From Emcibacter sp. SYSU 3D8 (GTDB lineage: Bacteria > Pseudomonadota > Alphaproteobacteria > SMXS01), in assembly GCF_039655875.1 (NCBI RefSeq), contig NZ_JBBYXK010000001.1, forward strand, positions 496,001 through 560,000: a stretch of DNA of 64,000 nucleotides, written 5' to 3'. The position numbers were made by a program, and so were the translations under genes. The notes beneath the pieces were generated by a model that was not told the origin of the DNA, did no database searches, and saw only the letters and a program-made list of their open reading frames with translations. Of the stretch, positions 8,625-16,329 are shown piece after piece (the stretch's first letter is position 1; each line of letters starts with the position of its first letter).

Positions 8625-10193
8625 TTACCCTACCCGCCGTTCACGCCCGGCCCAGTAGGGCTCGCGCAACTCTTTCTTCAGCAGCTTGCCGGAGGGATTG
8701 CGGGGCAGGCTCTCGACGAAGTCCACGCTCTTGGGCGTCTTGAACCCGGCGATCTGGGTGCGGGCGAAGTCGATCAGCTCCTGTTCGGTGACATGCGAGC
8801 CCGGCTCCTTCACCACCACCGCCTTCACTTCCTCGCCCCAGCGATCACTGGGCACGCCGATCACGGCGATGTCGGCGACGGCCGGATGCTTGGACAGGGC
8901 GCTTTCGATCTCGGCAGGATAGATGTTCTCGCCGCCGGAGACGATCATGTCCTTGACCCGGTCGTAGACGTAGATGAAGCCCTCGTCGTCCATGTAGCCG
9001 GCGTCCCCCGAATGGTACCAGCCGTCCCGCACCGCCTCGGCCGTGGCCTCCGGCATGTTCCAGTAGCCCTTCATGATGCCGGGCGCCCGGATCATGATCT
9101 CGCCGACCTGGCCGGGCAGCTGGGCCTTGCCGTCGGCGTCGCCGATGATGATCTCGATGCCGTGGAACGGGATGCCGCAACTGCGCAGCTTGCTCGAGCC
9201 CGGCACATGCACCTCGGGTGGCAGGAAGGTGACCGAGCCGCTGGTCTCGGTCATGCCGTAGAGCTGGACGAACGGGCACTTGAAGGTGGCGAGCGCCCGG
9301 ACCAGCACATCCTCGGGAATGGGCGACGCGCCGTAGAGCACCACGCGGACATGGGAGAAATCGGCGGTCTTCGACGCCTCGTGCGCCAGCATGAACTGCA
9401 GCACGGCGGGAACCACGAACACCTTGGTGACCCGGTGTTTCTGGATGGTCTCGATGATCAGGCCCGGATCGGCCTGGCCCAGGATCACCTGGGTCGCGCC
9501 GTTGTAGAAGCCCTGGAAGCCCCAGCCCGTGCCGCCCACATGGAACACCGGCATGGGAATCATGATCACGTCGTCGTCATGCCACTTGCCCCAGTCGCCG
9601 GCCAGTTCATCGCCGTAGCGCTGGACGATGAAACCGCGGTTGGGCAATTGCACGCCCTTGGGACGGCCGGTGGTGCCGGAGGTATAGAGTTGGACACAGA
9701 TGTCCTCGGCGTCGATGGGCAGCATGGGGTCCTCGTCCGGCTGGTCGTCGCGCCAGTCGGCATAGGTCTCCCAGCCATGGCCGCGTCCGGACATGGCCAC
9801 GAACAGCTTTACCGTCGGCAGCCGGTCCCGGATCTCGCCGATGAGGCCGAAGAACTCCTCCTCGACGAACAGCACCTCGATGCGGGCGTCGTTGACGATG
9901 TACTCGACCTCGGGCGGCGCGAGGCGCCAGTTGATGCCGACCATCACCGTGTTCGACTTGGCGGCGCCGAACAGCAGCTGGAAATAAAGGTCCGAGTTCT
10001 TGCCCAGATAGGCGACCCGCGTCTGCGGCTCCACGCCTGCCTCGATGATGCCGTTGGCCACCTGGCTGGCGTAGCGGTCGAAGTCCTTCCAGGACACGGT
10101 TGCATCCTCGAACACGGTCGCGGCCTTGGCCGGGCGGTGGGCCGCCCAATGGCGCGGGATGTCGGCGAGCACCTGAAGCTCATCGATAGGCAT
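8625..10193 (-). CDS. AMP-dependent acyl-CoA synthetase, copy B
   Basis: A 522-residue paralogue of the neighbouring ligase. It carries YTSGTTGRPKG, LYGMTETSG, YHSGDAGYMDDEGF, RVKDMIVSGGENIYP and the C-terminal catalytic lysine in NPSGKLLKKE. Start MPIDELQVL corresponds to that of copy A. It forms acyl-adenylate then acyl-CoA from a free acid, probably a fatty, aromatic or terpenoid/steroid side-chain acid given the adjacent P450 and the ACAD/crotonase genes; the substrate cannot be read from the sequence. It is separated from copy A by 118 bp, and from the upstream P450 by 150 bp in which I see no gene. Confidence 0.93.
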   Translation of the reverse strand: MPIDELQVLADIPRHWAAHRPAKAATVFEDATVSWKDFDRYASQVANGIIEAGVEPQTRVAYLGKNSDLYFQLLFGAAKSNTVMVGINWRLAPPEVEYIVNDARIEVLFVEEEFFGLIGEIRDRLPTVKLFVAMSGRGHGWETYADWRDDQPDEDPMLPIDAEDICVQLYTSGTTGRPKGVQLPNRGFIVQRYGDELAGDWGKWHDDDVIMIPMPVFHVGGTGWGFQGFYNGATQVILGQADPGLIIETIQKHRVTKVFVVPAVLQFMLAHEASKTADFSHVRVVLYGASPIPEDVLVRALATFKCPFVQLYGMTETSGSVTFLPPEVHVPGSSKLRSCGIPFHGIEIIIGDADGKAQLPGQVGEIMIRAPGIMKGYWNMPEATAEAVRDGWYHSGDAGYMDDEGFIYVYDRVKDMIVSGGENIYPAEIESALSKHPAVADIAVIGVPSDRWGEEVKAVVVKEPGSHVTEQELIDFARTQIAGFKTPKSVDFVESLPRNPSGKLLKKELREPYWAGRERRVG

Positions 10194-10343
10194 GGTCGGT
10201 CCTCATGTAGTGTTCCCCTCGCGCGACTGTACGAAGTCGTCCATGCCGCGGCAACACGCAGCACATCGATTCCGCAAGGCGCCAGCCATCGGGAGCGTCA
10301 CAGGTGCACCGTTCGCCGGGTCCAGCCGGGCTGGAGCCCGCCC

Positions 10344-11579
10344 TCAGAACTTTTCGATTTCCAGGTGCAGCTCGCCCAGCCCGTGCAGCAGCGCGTTGGG
10401 CAGATAGACCAGTTCCTCGTGTCCCTTGGCCAGTTTCCAGCTCTTGAGTTCGTCGAGAATGATGTTGAACGCGATGTTCAGCTCCTGCCGTGCCAGCACA
10501 TGACCCAGGCACATATGGATGCCGTAACCGAACGCCAGATGATCGAGGCTGTTCTCGCGCTGCAGGTCCACATCGTTCGGACAGGCGAATACCTGTTCGT
10601 CCCGGTTGGCGGAATCCCAGCGGATCATCACCTTGGCGCCGGCGGGAATCATCACGCCGTGAACCTCGGTATCTTCCAGGGCGATCCGCCACATGCCCGC
10701 CGACGGGGATTCGAGGCGCAGGATTTCCTCGATGAAGCGGTCGACCAACGTCCGGTCGGCGCGAATCTTCTCCAGAACGTCGGGCCGCTGGACAAGATGC
10801 ACCATGCCGGCGGCAAGGGTCGCCGTGGTGGTTTCGTTCCCGGCCACCAGGATCTGCTGGATGATCGACAGCATCTCCGGCACGTCGAGCGGTCGCTCAC
10901 CCTCGATCTGCGCGTGGACCAGCGCCGACACGACATCGTCGGACGGATTGCTCCGGCGTTCCTCGATGCGCTCGGCGAAGTAGCGCTGGAACTCGACGAT
11001 CTGCTGGGCGATGTAGATGTCCTGCTCGGGCGTGGTGACCAGGGAGAACTGGGCGACGGAGCAGTCGGACCAGTGCTTGAATTTGGGCAGGTCGTCGCGG
11101 GAAACGCCCAGCGCGTCGGCGATCACCCAGACCGGCAGCGGCACGGCGACGGCGGCGAAGAAGTCAACCGGCCCGCTCGATGGCAGGTTGGCCATCAGAT
11201 CGCGGACGATCTCTTCCATATGCGGCCTGAGCTCGCGCACCCGCTTTTCGGAGAACGCCGGATTGACCAGCGCGCGGTAGCGGTTATGGGCCGGCGCATC
11301 GCGCGTCAGCATGGTTGCGACACCCGGATAGCCCTTGGCGTATTCCGCCGCCACCCTCGGGTCCGGCTCGGCGGACTGCATCAGTCGGCCGAACTCGCTG
11401 GAGAACTGCTTCGGCTTGCGCGCGACCAGTTTCACGTCGGCGTACTGGGTGATGAAATAGACGTCGGCGCCCGGCATCCTGTAGACCGGCGCCTCGGCCC
11501 TCGCCTTCTCGTAGAACGCGAAGGGACATTTCATCACCTCCGGATCGAAGAAGTTGAATTCATCTAGGGCCTTGTTCAT
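10344..11579 (-). CDS. Cytochrome P450 (class I bacterial type)
   Basis: A 411-residue soluble P450. The I-helix oxygen-activation motif AGNETTT is at 246-252, the ExxR pair is E285/R288, and the haem loop FGYGIHMCLG puts the proximal thiolate at Cys357, a canonical FGxGxHxCxG. The start at MNKALDEF follows CCGGGAGCACGCG; an upstream in-frame ATG would add 19 unlikely residues. It hydroxylates a hydrophobic substrate using electrons from a ferredoxin system not present here. Same strand as the acyl-CoA ligases, so oxidation followed by CoA activation is a plausible order. Confidence 0.95.
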   Translation of the reverse strand: MNKALDEFNFFDPEVMKCPFAFYEKARAEAPVYRMPGADVYFITQYADVKLVARKPKQFSSEFGRLMQSAEPDPRVAAEYAKGYPGVATMLTRDAPAHNRYRALVNPAFSEKRVRELRPHMEEIVRDLMANLPSSGPVDFFAAVAVPLPVWVIADALGVSRDDLPKFKHWSDCSVAQFSLVTTPEQDIYIAQQIVEFQRYFAERIEERRSNPSDDVVSALVHAQIEGERPLDVPEMLSIIQQILVAGNETTTATLAAGMVHLVQRPDVLEKIRADRTLVDRFIEEILRLESPSAGMWRIALEDTEVHGVMIPAGAKVMIRWDSANRDEQVFACPNDVDLQRENSLDHLAFGYGIHMCLGHVLARQELNIAFNIILDELKSWKLAKGHEELVYLPNALLHGLGELHLEIEKF

Positions 11580-11754
11580 CGCGTGCTCCCGGCGGATTTT
11601 AAGTTCGGCATTGCTGCTTTTATCATGCCGGTCCATCCGTTGCGTTGCATAATCGGCGTGCGCTCGCGCAGAAGGATCGTGCCCTTCTGGCTTCTTGCGT
11701 CCAATGTCGGCCTTGGTGCAGGAATAGGCACCCGCGCTTGAAAAGGAGCTTCAA

Positions 11755-12102
11755 ATGACAGTCATCGTCGCCGGAACACTCGAGTTCGATCCCGCCACTG
11801 CCGAACAGGCGATCCTCAGCGGACGCAAGCATATCGAGGGCGCCTATACCGAAAAAGGCTGCGTCCATTATGCCTGGACGCTGGACCCGCTCAATCCGGG
11901 CCGCGTCTATGTGTTCGAGGAATGGACGACCCAGGAAGACCTGGCCGTTCACCTGGCCGATCACTGGTACACGGACATGGCCGCCCATCTGGGGCAGTCG
12001 GGTCTCAAGTCAGCCGACGTGAAGAAGTACCGTGTCGACCTGTCCGAGCCGGTCTACGACCCGCAGGGCAAGCCGCGCGCCGACTTCTTTACCGAGAAAT
12101 AG
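11755..12102 (+). CDS. ABM-domain protein (antibiotic biosynthesis monooxygenase / quinol monooxygenase-like)
   Basis: A 115-residue single-domain protein with the dimeric alpha+beta barrel pattern: an early beta strand (TVIVAGTLEFDP), the GCVHYAWTLDPLNPGRVYVFEEW segment typical of the family (shown here in parts: VHYAWTLD, VYVFEEW), and a His-rich helix (LAVHLADHWYTDM). AAAAGGAGCTTCAA is an excellent ribosome-binding site. Family members oxidise quinols or small phenolics without cofactors, but many have no known function. It is divergent from the P450 gene and followed by a MAPEG gene 85 bp downstream. Confidence 0.85.
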   Translation: MTVIVAGTLEFDPATAEQAILSGRKHIEGAYTEKGCVHYAWTLDPLNPGRVYVFEEWTTQEDLAVHLADHWYTDMAAHLGQSGLKSADVKKYRVDLSEPVYDPQGKPRADFFTEK

Positions 12103-12187
12103 CCGCAATCGATCACCGATCACATTGCCGGAACGTGGGCGCACGCAGCGCCTGCGGCCGGCGCCTGCTGCCTGGGGAGAAGATATC

Positions 12188-12580
12188 GTGGAAGACTTTA
12201 TCTACGTTGGCATAGTGAGTTGCATTGGTTTGCTCGTCTATTACTTCACCCTGTTCAAGGCCGGCCGTGCCCGGTCGACCTTCAAGGTCAAGGCGCCCTC
12301 CCATAGCGGCCCGCCCGAATATGAGTGTTATGTCCGGGCGCATCAGAACACGCTGGAGCATCTGGTGCTGTTCCTGCCCGGCATCTGGCTGTTTGCCTGG
12401 GCGGTCGATCCGCTCTGGGCCGCCGGTATCGGCGCGGTCTGGCCGGTGGGCAGGTTGTGGTACGCGTTCGGCTACTACGCCGCGCCGGAGCAGCGCGTCA
12501 AAGGCCTGCTGCTGAGCATGCCGCCGATCTATATCCTGGTGCTGGGCTCGCTTGTGGGCTTTGTGCTCAAGCTGATCTGA
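12188..12580 (+). CDS. MAPEG family membrane protein
   Basis: A 130-residue integral membrane protein with four hydrophobic segments. The MAPEG signature appears as RAHQNTLEHLVLFLPG with the conserved R-x-H-x-N-x-x-E. I choose the GTG at 12188 because GGGGAGA lies just upstream and the translated protein starts directly before the first membrane helix; the longer in-frame extension overlaps the preceding ABM gene and looks non-coding. Eukaryotic members conjugate glutathione or isomerise eicosanoids; the bacterial role is mostly unknown, perhaps glutathione-dependent detoxification of lipophilic electrophiles. Confidence 0.85.
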   Translation: MEDFIYVGIVSCIGLLVYYFTLFKAGRARSTFKVKAPSHSGPPEYECYVRAHQNTLEHLVLFLPGIWLFAWAVDPLWAAGIGAVWPVGRLWYAFGYYAAPEQRVKGLLLSMPPIYILVLGSLVGFVLKLI

Positions 12581-12588
12581 GGCCGATC

Positions 12589-12607
12589 GGGCGGCCGGTG
12601 GCCGCCC
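12589..12607. terminator. GC-rich hairpin in a convergent gap
   Basis: GGGCGGCC-GGT-GGCCGCCC forms a perfect 8-bp stem with a three-base loop between the MAPEG gene and the MDR oxidoreductase stop. There is no T-tract on either strand, so a terminator role is only plausible from its position. Confidence 0.4.
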
Positions 12608-12620
12608 GTCACCACAAGTG

Positions 12621-13631
12621 CTAGCCGATGCGGATCAGCTGCTTGCCGATGTTCCCGCCGGTGAACAGCCGGATCAGGCCCTTCGGCAGGTTCTCGAAGC
12701 CTTCCAGCATGTCGATGCGGTACTTCAGCTTCCCGTCGGCGATCCACTTGCCCATGATCTCGGTCCATTCCTTGTAGCGGTGGGCATGGTCGACGATGAT
12801 GAAGCCGGTCATGGTGGCGCGGGAATAGACCAGGTTGAAGTAGTTCTTCGGCCCTTCGATGGGGCCGGCCTTGTTGTAGCGCGAGATGCCGCCGCAGATC
12901 ACGACCCGCGCATTCATGGCCAGGTTGGCCAGCGCGATATCGAGGATCTCGCCACCCACATTGTCGTAATAGATATCAAGGCCCTTGGGGAACAGTTCCA
13001 TGACCCGCGCGGCGACGTCCTCGCTCTTGTAGTTGATGGCGGCGTCGAAACCGAGTTCGTCGACCAGCCAGCGGCACTTCTCGTCGGAACCGGCGATGCC
13101 GACCACCTTCCCCGCGCCCAGTATCTTGGCGATCTGCCCGGCCAGCGAGCCGACGGCGCCCGCCGCGCCCGACACCAGCACATTGCATCCCGGCGTGGGC
13201 TTGCCGACCTCGGCCATGCCGTAATAGGCGGTGAAGCCGGTGCCGCCGAACACATAGAGCGCGGCCTCGCCCGCAACCCCGTCCGGTACGCGGCTGACCA
13301 TGCCCTTGCCGTCGGAAACCATATAGTCCTGGAACCCGAACAGGCCCTGCACCCGCTGGCCCACCGCCCAGTCCGGGTTGTTGGACTCCACCACGGTGCC
13401 CACGCCGAGCGCGCGCATCACGTCGCCGATCTGCAGGGGCGCCGCATAATTGGCGCGGTTCTCCATCTGGCCGCGCAGAGCCGGTTCGACAGCCACGATA
13501 TCCTGGTGGATCAGGAACTCGCCCGGTCCCGGTTCGGGCACCGGAGATTCGACATATTTGAAGTCGCTTTCCTTGACCATGCCCTCCGGCCGGGCGGCGA
13601 TCAGAAACTGGCGATTGCTGCGGTTGGACAT
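12621..13631 (-). CDS. NADP-dependent zinc-free MDR oxidoreductase (CurA / leukotriene B4 dehydrogenase type)
   Basis: A 336-residue medium-chain reductase. The N-terminal GroES-like domain is followed by the Rossmann motif SGAAGAVGSLAGQIAK and YYDNVGGEILD, typical of the prostaglandin reductase/CurA group; zinc-binding cysteines and histidines are absent. It starts at MSNRSNRQF, where related proteins begin, after GGGGAGCGGGAC. Members reduce activated double bonds of enones using NADPH. Here it could reduce an alpha,beta-unsaturated ketone or a detoxification substrate. It is divergent from the SDR at 13777, sharing a 145-bp regulatory gap. Confidence 0.92.
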   Translation of the reverse strand: MSNRSNRQFLIAARPEGMVKESDFKYVESPVPEPGPGEFLIHQDIVAVEPALRGQMENRANYAAPLQIGDVMRALGVGTVVESNNPDWAVGQRVQGLFGFQDYMVSDGKGMVSRVPDGVAGEAALYVFGGTGFTAYYGMAEVGKPTPGCNVLVSGAAGAVGSLAGQIAKILGAGKVVGIAGSDEKCRWLVDELGFDAAINYKSEDVAARVMELFPKGLDIYYDNVGGEILDIALANLAMNARVVICGGISRYNKAGPIEGPKNYFNLVYSRATMTGFIIVDHAHRYKEWTEIMGKWIADGKLKYRIDMLEGFENLPKGLIRLFTGGNIGKQLIRIG

Positions 13632-13776
13632 GTCCCGCTCCCCTTCATTCGTGACTGTTGTTTCCGGTCGGGAACGTAGCACGAAAGTGGCTGTCCACAA
13701 GGCGAATTGGCTTTCAATCGCGCATACCCTGTTGCCATACTCGCCACCGCGCATAACCACGAAACGGGAGAAAATC

Positions 13777-14541
13777 ATGGGACGCGTTCAGGGAAAGGTT
13801 GCCATCGTCACGGGTGCCGCCTCCGAGCCGAGCCTTGGCCGGAGCACCGCCATGGCCCTGGCGCGCGAAGGCGCCAGACTGGTCGTGACGGATATCGACG
13901 AAAAGGGCGTCGAGGACTGCGCCCAGAAGATCCGGGACGCGGGCGGCGAAGCCATCGCGCTGCGCCAGGACGTGGTTTCCGAACAGGGCTGGAAGGACGT
14001 CATCGCCAGCACCATCGCGACCTATGGCAGGCTCGACGTGCTGGTGAACAACGCCGGCATCGCCGTGCTGAAGCTTCTCGACGAGCTTTCGCTGGATGAC
14101 TGGAACCGGCAGGTCAACGTCAACCTCACCAGCGTCTTCCTTGGCTGCAAGTACGCGGTTCCCGAAATGCGCAAGGCCGGCGGCGGCTCGATCGTCAACC
14201 TGTCGTCGGTGGCGGGTCTGATCGGCCTGCAGCGCTGCGTCGCCTATTCCGCCTCCAAGGGCGGCGTACGCCTGATGACCAAGTCGATCGCTCTCGAGGT
14301 CGGCCAGGACAAGATCCGCTGCAATTCCGTGCATCCCGGCGTGATCTGGACCAACATGCAGGCCGGCGCCCGCGACAGCGCCAACAAGCAAGCCGGCCAG
14401 GCGGCGACGGCGGGCTTCCCGATTTCCCGCCTGGGCGAACCCGAGGACATCGCCAATTGCGTCCTCTACCTGTCCTCGGACGAATCGAGCTACGTGACCG
14501 GCGCCGAATTCACTGTCGACGGCGGCATGACAGCGATGTAA
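13777..14541 (+). CDS. Short-chain dehydrogenase/reductase (SDR)
   Basis: A 254-residue classical SDR. The cofactor motif TGAASEPSLGRSTA is a slightly expanded form of TGxxxGxG, followed by VNNAGIAV, the active-site Ser in NLSSVAG, and YSASKGG with catalytic Tyr and Lys. It ends with the common VTGAEFTVDGGMTAM. An Asp at the end of beta-2 (VVTDIDE) suggests NAD+ preference. The ATG at 13777 follows CGGGAGAAAATC. It interconverts an alcohol and a ketone. Its neighbour pair (MDR reductase) is divergent. Confidence 0.93.
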   Translation: MGRVQGKVAIVTGAASEPSLGRSTAMALAREGARLVVTDIDEKGVEDCAQKIRDAGGEAIALRQDVVSEQGWKDVIASTIATYGRLDVLVNNAGIAVLKLLDELSLDDWNRQVNVNLTSVFLGCKYAVPEMRKAGGGSIVNLSSVAGLIGLQRCVAYSASKGGVRLMTKSIALEVGQDKIRCNSVHPGVIWTNMQAGARDSANKQAGQAATAGFPISRLGEPEDIANCVLYLSSDESSYVTGAEFTVDGGMTAM

Positions 14542-14545
14542 GGGG

Positions 14546-14866
14546 TCACTTGTTGGGTCCGAGCTGGGCCAGGCACTTGTCCGCAATCCGGTCAACCAGC
14601 TTCGAGGCCCTGGTCTCGAAGCGGCGGCCGGCCGTCAGCTTGAAGAAGAACTCGTCCAGATCCTCCTTCGGGACTTCGGCGCGGATGCCCCTCCACTGGC
14701 AGCGGCACAGCGCATCGGCGTTGGTGTATTTCTCGCCGATATACTGGGTGCAGATCCTGACATAGCGCTTCTCGTCCCTGGTCTCGCGCGGCTTGACGCC
14801 GCAGCCAGCCAGGAGCGCGCCGGCCGTCAGCACCCAGATCGTGAAACGAAACTCTCGAAGCCCCAT
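14546..14866 (-). CDS. Small lipoprotein with a four-cysteine motif, paralogue of the upstream gene
   Basis: About 106 residues if started at MGLREFRF (16 further codons lie upstream in frame). The N-terminus is a lipoprotein signal with lipobox LLAGC. The mature part has a cysteine pattern C-x14-C-x-C-x-W and a late RIADKC. The next gene (14948-15280) has exactly the same spacing (CVAA...LCTCLW, RISNKC), showing that they are paralogues. I do not recognise the family. The cysteines may form two periplasmic disulfides. It lies only 4 bp from the convergent SDR stop. Confidence 0.7.
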   Translation of the reverse strand: MGLREFRFTIWVLTAGALLAGCGVKPRETRDEKRYVRICTQYIGEKYTNADALCRCQWRGIRAEVPKEDLDEFFFKLTAGRRFETRASKLVDRIADKCLAQLGPNK

Positions 14867-14947
14867 CCGTTTCCCCAAAAAACGGCACGATTGCGGCAGC
14901 TTAGCAGGCATCATCTCAGCCGCGGAAGAAAATCAGGCGGCATGCCG

Positions 14948-15280
14948 CTACCGCCGCTCGATATGCAGGCGTTGCGCGCATTTGTTGGAAATTCGGGCCA
15001 TGTACCGGTCCCTCGCGCCTGCCGTGTCCGTCTGCAACGCCCTCAGACGTCGCAACATCTCCATCCGGCTTTCCCCGCGTACTTCTTCCCACAGGCACGT
15101 GCACAGGCCCGCGGCCTTGCTCACATGGACGTTGAACGCAGCGACACATTGTCCGTGGAACTCGGCCTCGATCTCGTTGAATTTCTGGTCGGTCATGTCC
15201 AATCCGCGAACCACGACAAACACCAGACCGGCGCCAAGCACCGCCACCACGAGAACGGAAACCAGGGTTTTGCCAAACAT
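14948..15280 (-). CDS. Small membrane-anchored four-cysteine protein
   Basis: A 110-residue protein with an N-terminal hydrophobic segment (TLVSVLVVAVLGAGLVFVVV) acting as an anchor or uncleaved signal, then a soluble, probably periplasmic domain. It shares C-x14-C-x-C-x-W and the terminal RISNKC with its downstream neighbour, but lacks a lipobox. The two genes therefore encode one anchored and one lipidated version of the same small domain. Function unknown. The preceding ThuA-like gene is closed by a good terminator, so this pair probably has its own promoter. Confidence 0.7.
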   Translation of the reverse strand: MFGKTLVSVLVVAVLGAGLVFVVVRGLDMTDQKFNEIEAEFHGQCVAAFNVHVSKAAGLCTCLWEEVRGESRMEMLRRLRALQTDTAGARDRYMARISNKCAQRLHIERR

Positions 15281-15294
15281 CGCGCGCCGGTCAC

Positions 15295-15322
15295 AAAAAG
15301 AAGGGAGCCATGTGGCTCCCTT
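15295..15322 (-). terminator. Intrinsic terminator after the ThuA-like gene
   Basis: Minus-strand reading gives a perfect 10-bp stem, AAGGGAGCCA/TGGCTCCCTT with a two-base spacer, followed by C then TTTTT. It lies 24 bp after the stop of the gene at 15347-16252. Confidence 0.85.
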
Positions 15323-15346
15323 CCGATCCTGAAATGCAGCGCGGGA

Positions 15347-16252
15347 CTATTCCGCCGCCTTCTTGGCGTTGTATTCGCGCGCCCAGGTTTTCGCTTCATC
15401 AGAGCAGGCCCAGTTGATGGCCTGGCGCAGAATCTTGCGGAACGTCTCGTTCTTGTAGGTCGCGGGACCGTCGCCGAACTGCAGGTAGACGATCGGGCTG
15501 TTCTTGTAGGTCTTGATCCAGCCCACGAGATTGCTGCTCGGCGGGTGGGACCAGCCTTCGTTGGAGTAGAACTTGCCCTTCAGCGCCAGCGCCGATGAGA
15601 AGAAGTTCTTGTCGGTGAATTCCCACGAGCTGCGGAACAGCGGCACGACCGAGTCCTCGAAGACCTCGGACATGTAGACCTCGTCGACGATGTCGAAAGG
15701 CTCGATGCCCTCGGTGATCGGATGATTCATCACCGGCGTCACCTTGTGCGGCACGTCGATGTTGTAGCCCGAATCCTGCTTGTCCACGCCGCGCGACTTC
15801 ATCGGCACATAGAGGAAGTGGCCGCCGACGATCTCGGACCATTCCGGCCAGGCCGGCCAGGCGGCACAGGTATGATGCATGATCACCAGCGGAAAGCCGG
15901 CTTCCAGCATGGCCATCACGCCGTCCTTGTAGGACTGCGGCGGCTCGACGAAGCGCGGCCTGCCGTCGCCGTCCGGGTCTCGATTGAACTCGATGCCGGG
16001 CATGTCATACATGACGTAGCAGTCGAAGTTCTTGGCGAATTCCGGGGTGAACATCAGCTGGGCGGCCGGATGCTCCACGGCCGAATACTCGATGTCCGGA
16101 TTGGCTTCGAAAATCTGGTAAAACTGGTCGCGGGCAAACGGATGGCCGCGGGTTACCAGCAGGACCTTCTTCTTGTCCTCGTCCCAGAACGTGGCGCCCG
16201 TGGGCGAGGAACGGCCGCTCTCGTGATAATCGGCGGGATCTACGTCTGCCAT
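15347..16252 (-). CDS. ThuA-like domain protein (trehalose-utilisation type)
   Basis: A 301-residue cytoplasmic protein with features of the ThuA/glutamine-amidotransferase-like fold: a strand KKVLLVTRGHPF, a YDMPGIEF turn, LVIMHHTCAAWPAWPEW, GGHFLYVPM and the late histidine-containing PVMNHPITEGIEPFD block shared with ThuA proteins. The start at MADVDPADY follows GGGGAAGACCAA; the long in-frame extension upstream is out of register with the flippase gene it would overlap and is rejected. ThuA proteins are linked to 3-keto-disaccharide metabolism and carbohydrate turnover; the role here is unknown. Confidence 0.8.
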   Translation of the reverse strand: MADVDPADYHESGRSSPTGATFWDEDKKKVLLVTRGHPFARDQFYQIFEANPDIEYSAVEHPAAQLMFTPEFAKNFDCYVMYDMPGIEFNRDPDGDGRPRFVEPPQSYKDGVMAMLEAGFPLVIMHHTCAAWPAWPEWSEIVGGHFLYVPMKSRGVDKQDSGYNIDVPHKVTPVMNHPITEGIEPFDIVDEVYMSEVFEDSVVPLFRSSWEFTDKNFFSSALALKGKFYSNEGWSHPPSSNLVGWIKTYKNSPIVYLQFGDGPATYKNETFRKILRQAINWACSDEAKTWAREYNAKKAAE

Positions 16253-16329
16253 TTGGTCTTCCCCTTGGATAAATGTCGGTTCGGCTGCAACGCTAGAACA
16301 AGCCGCCCAACGGCGCAACCGTCGCCGCC

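Noticed and set aside
8793..11567. A 924-codon plus-strand open frame antisense to an acyl-CoA ligase and the P450.
   Set aside because: It spans real genes on the other strand, is rich in His/Asp/Val/Gly dipeptides typical of antisense GC-rich codons, and has no family motif or ribosome-binding site.
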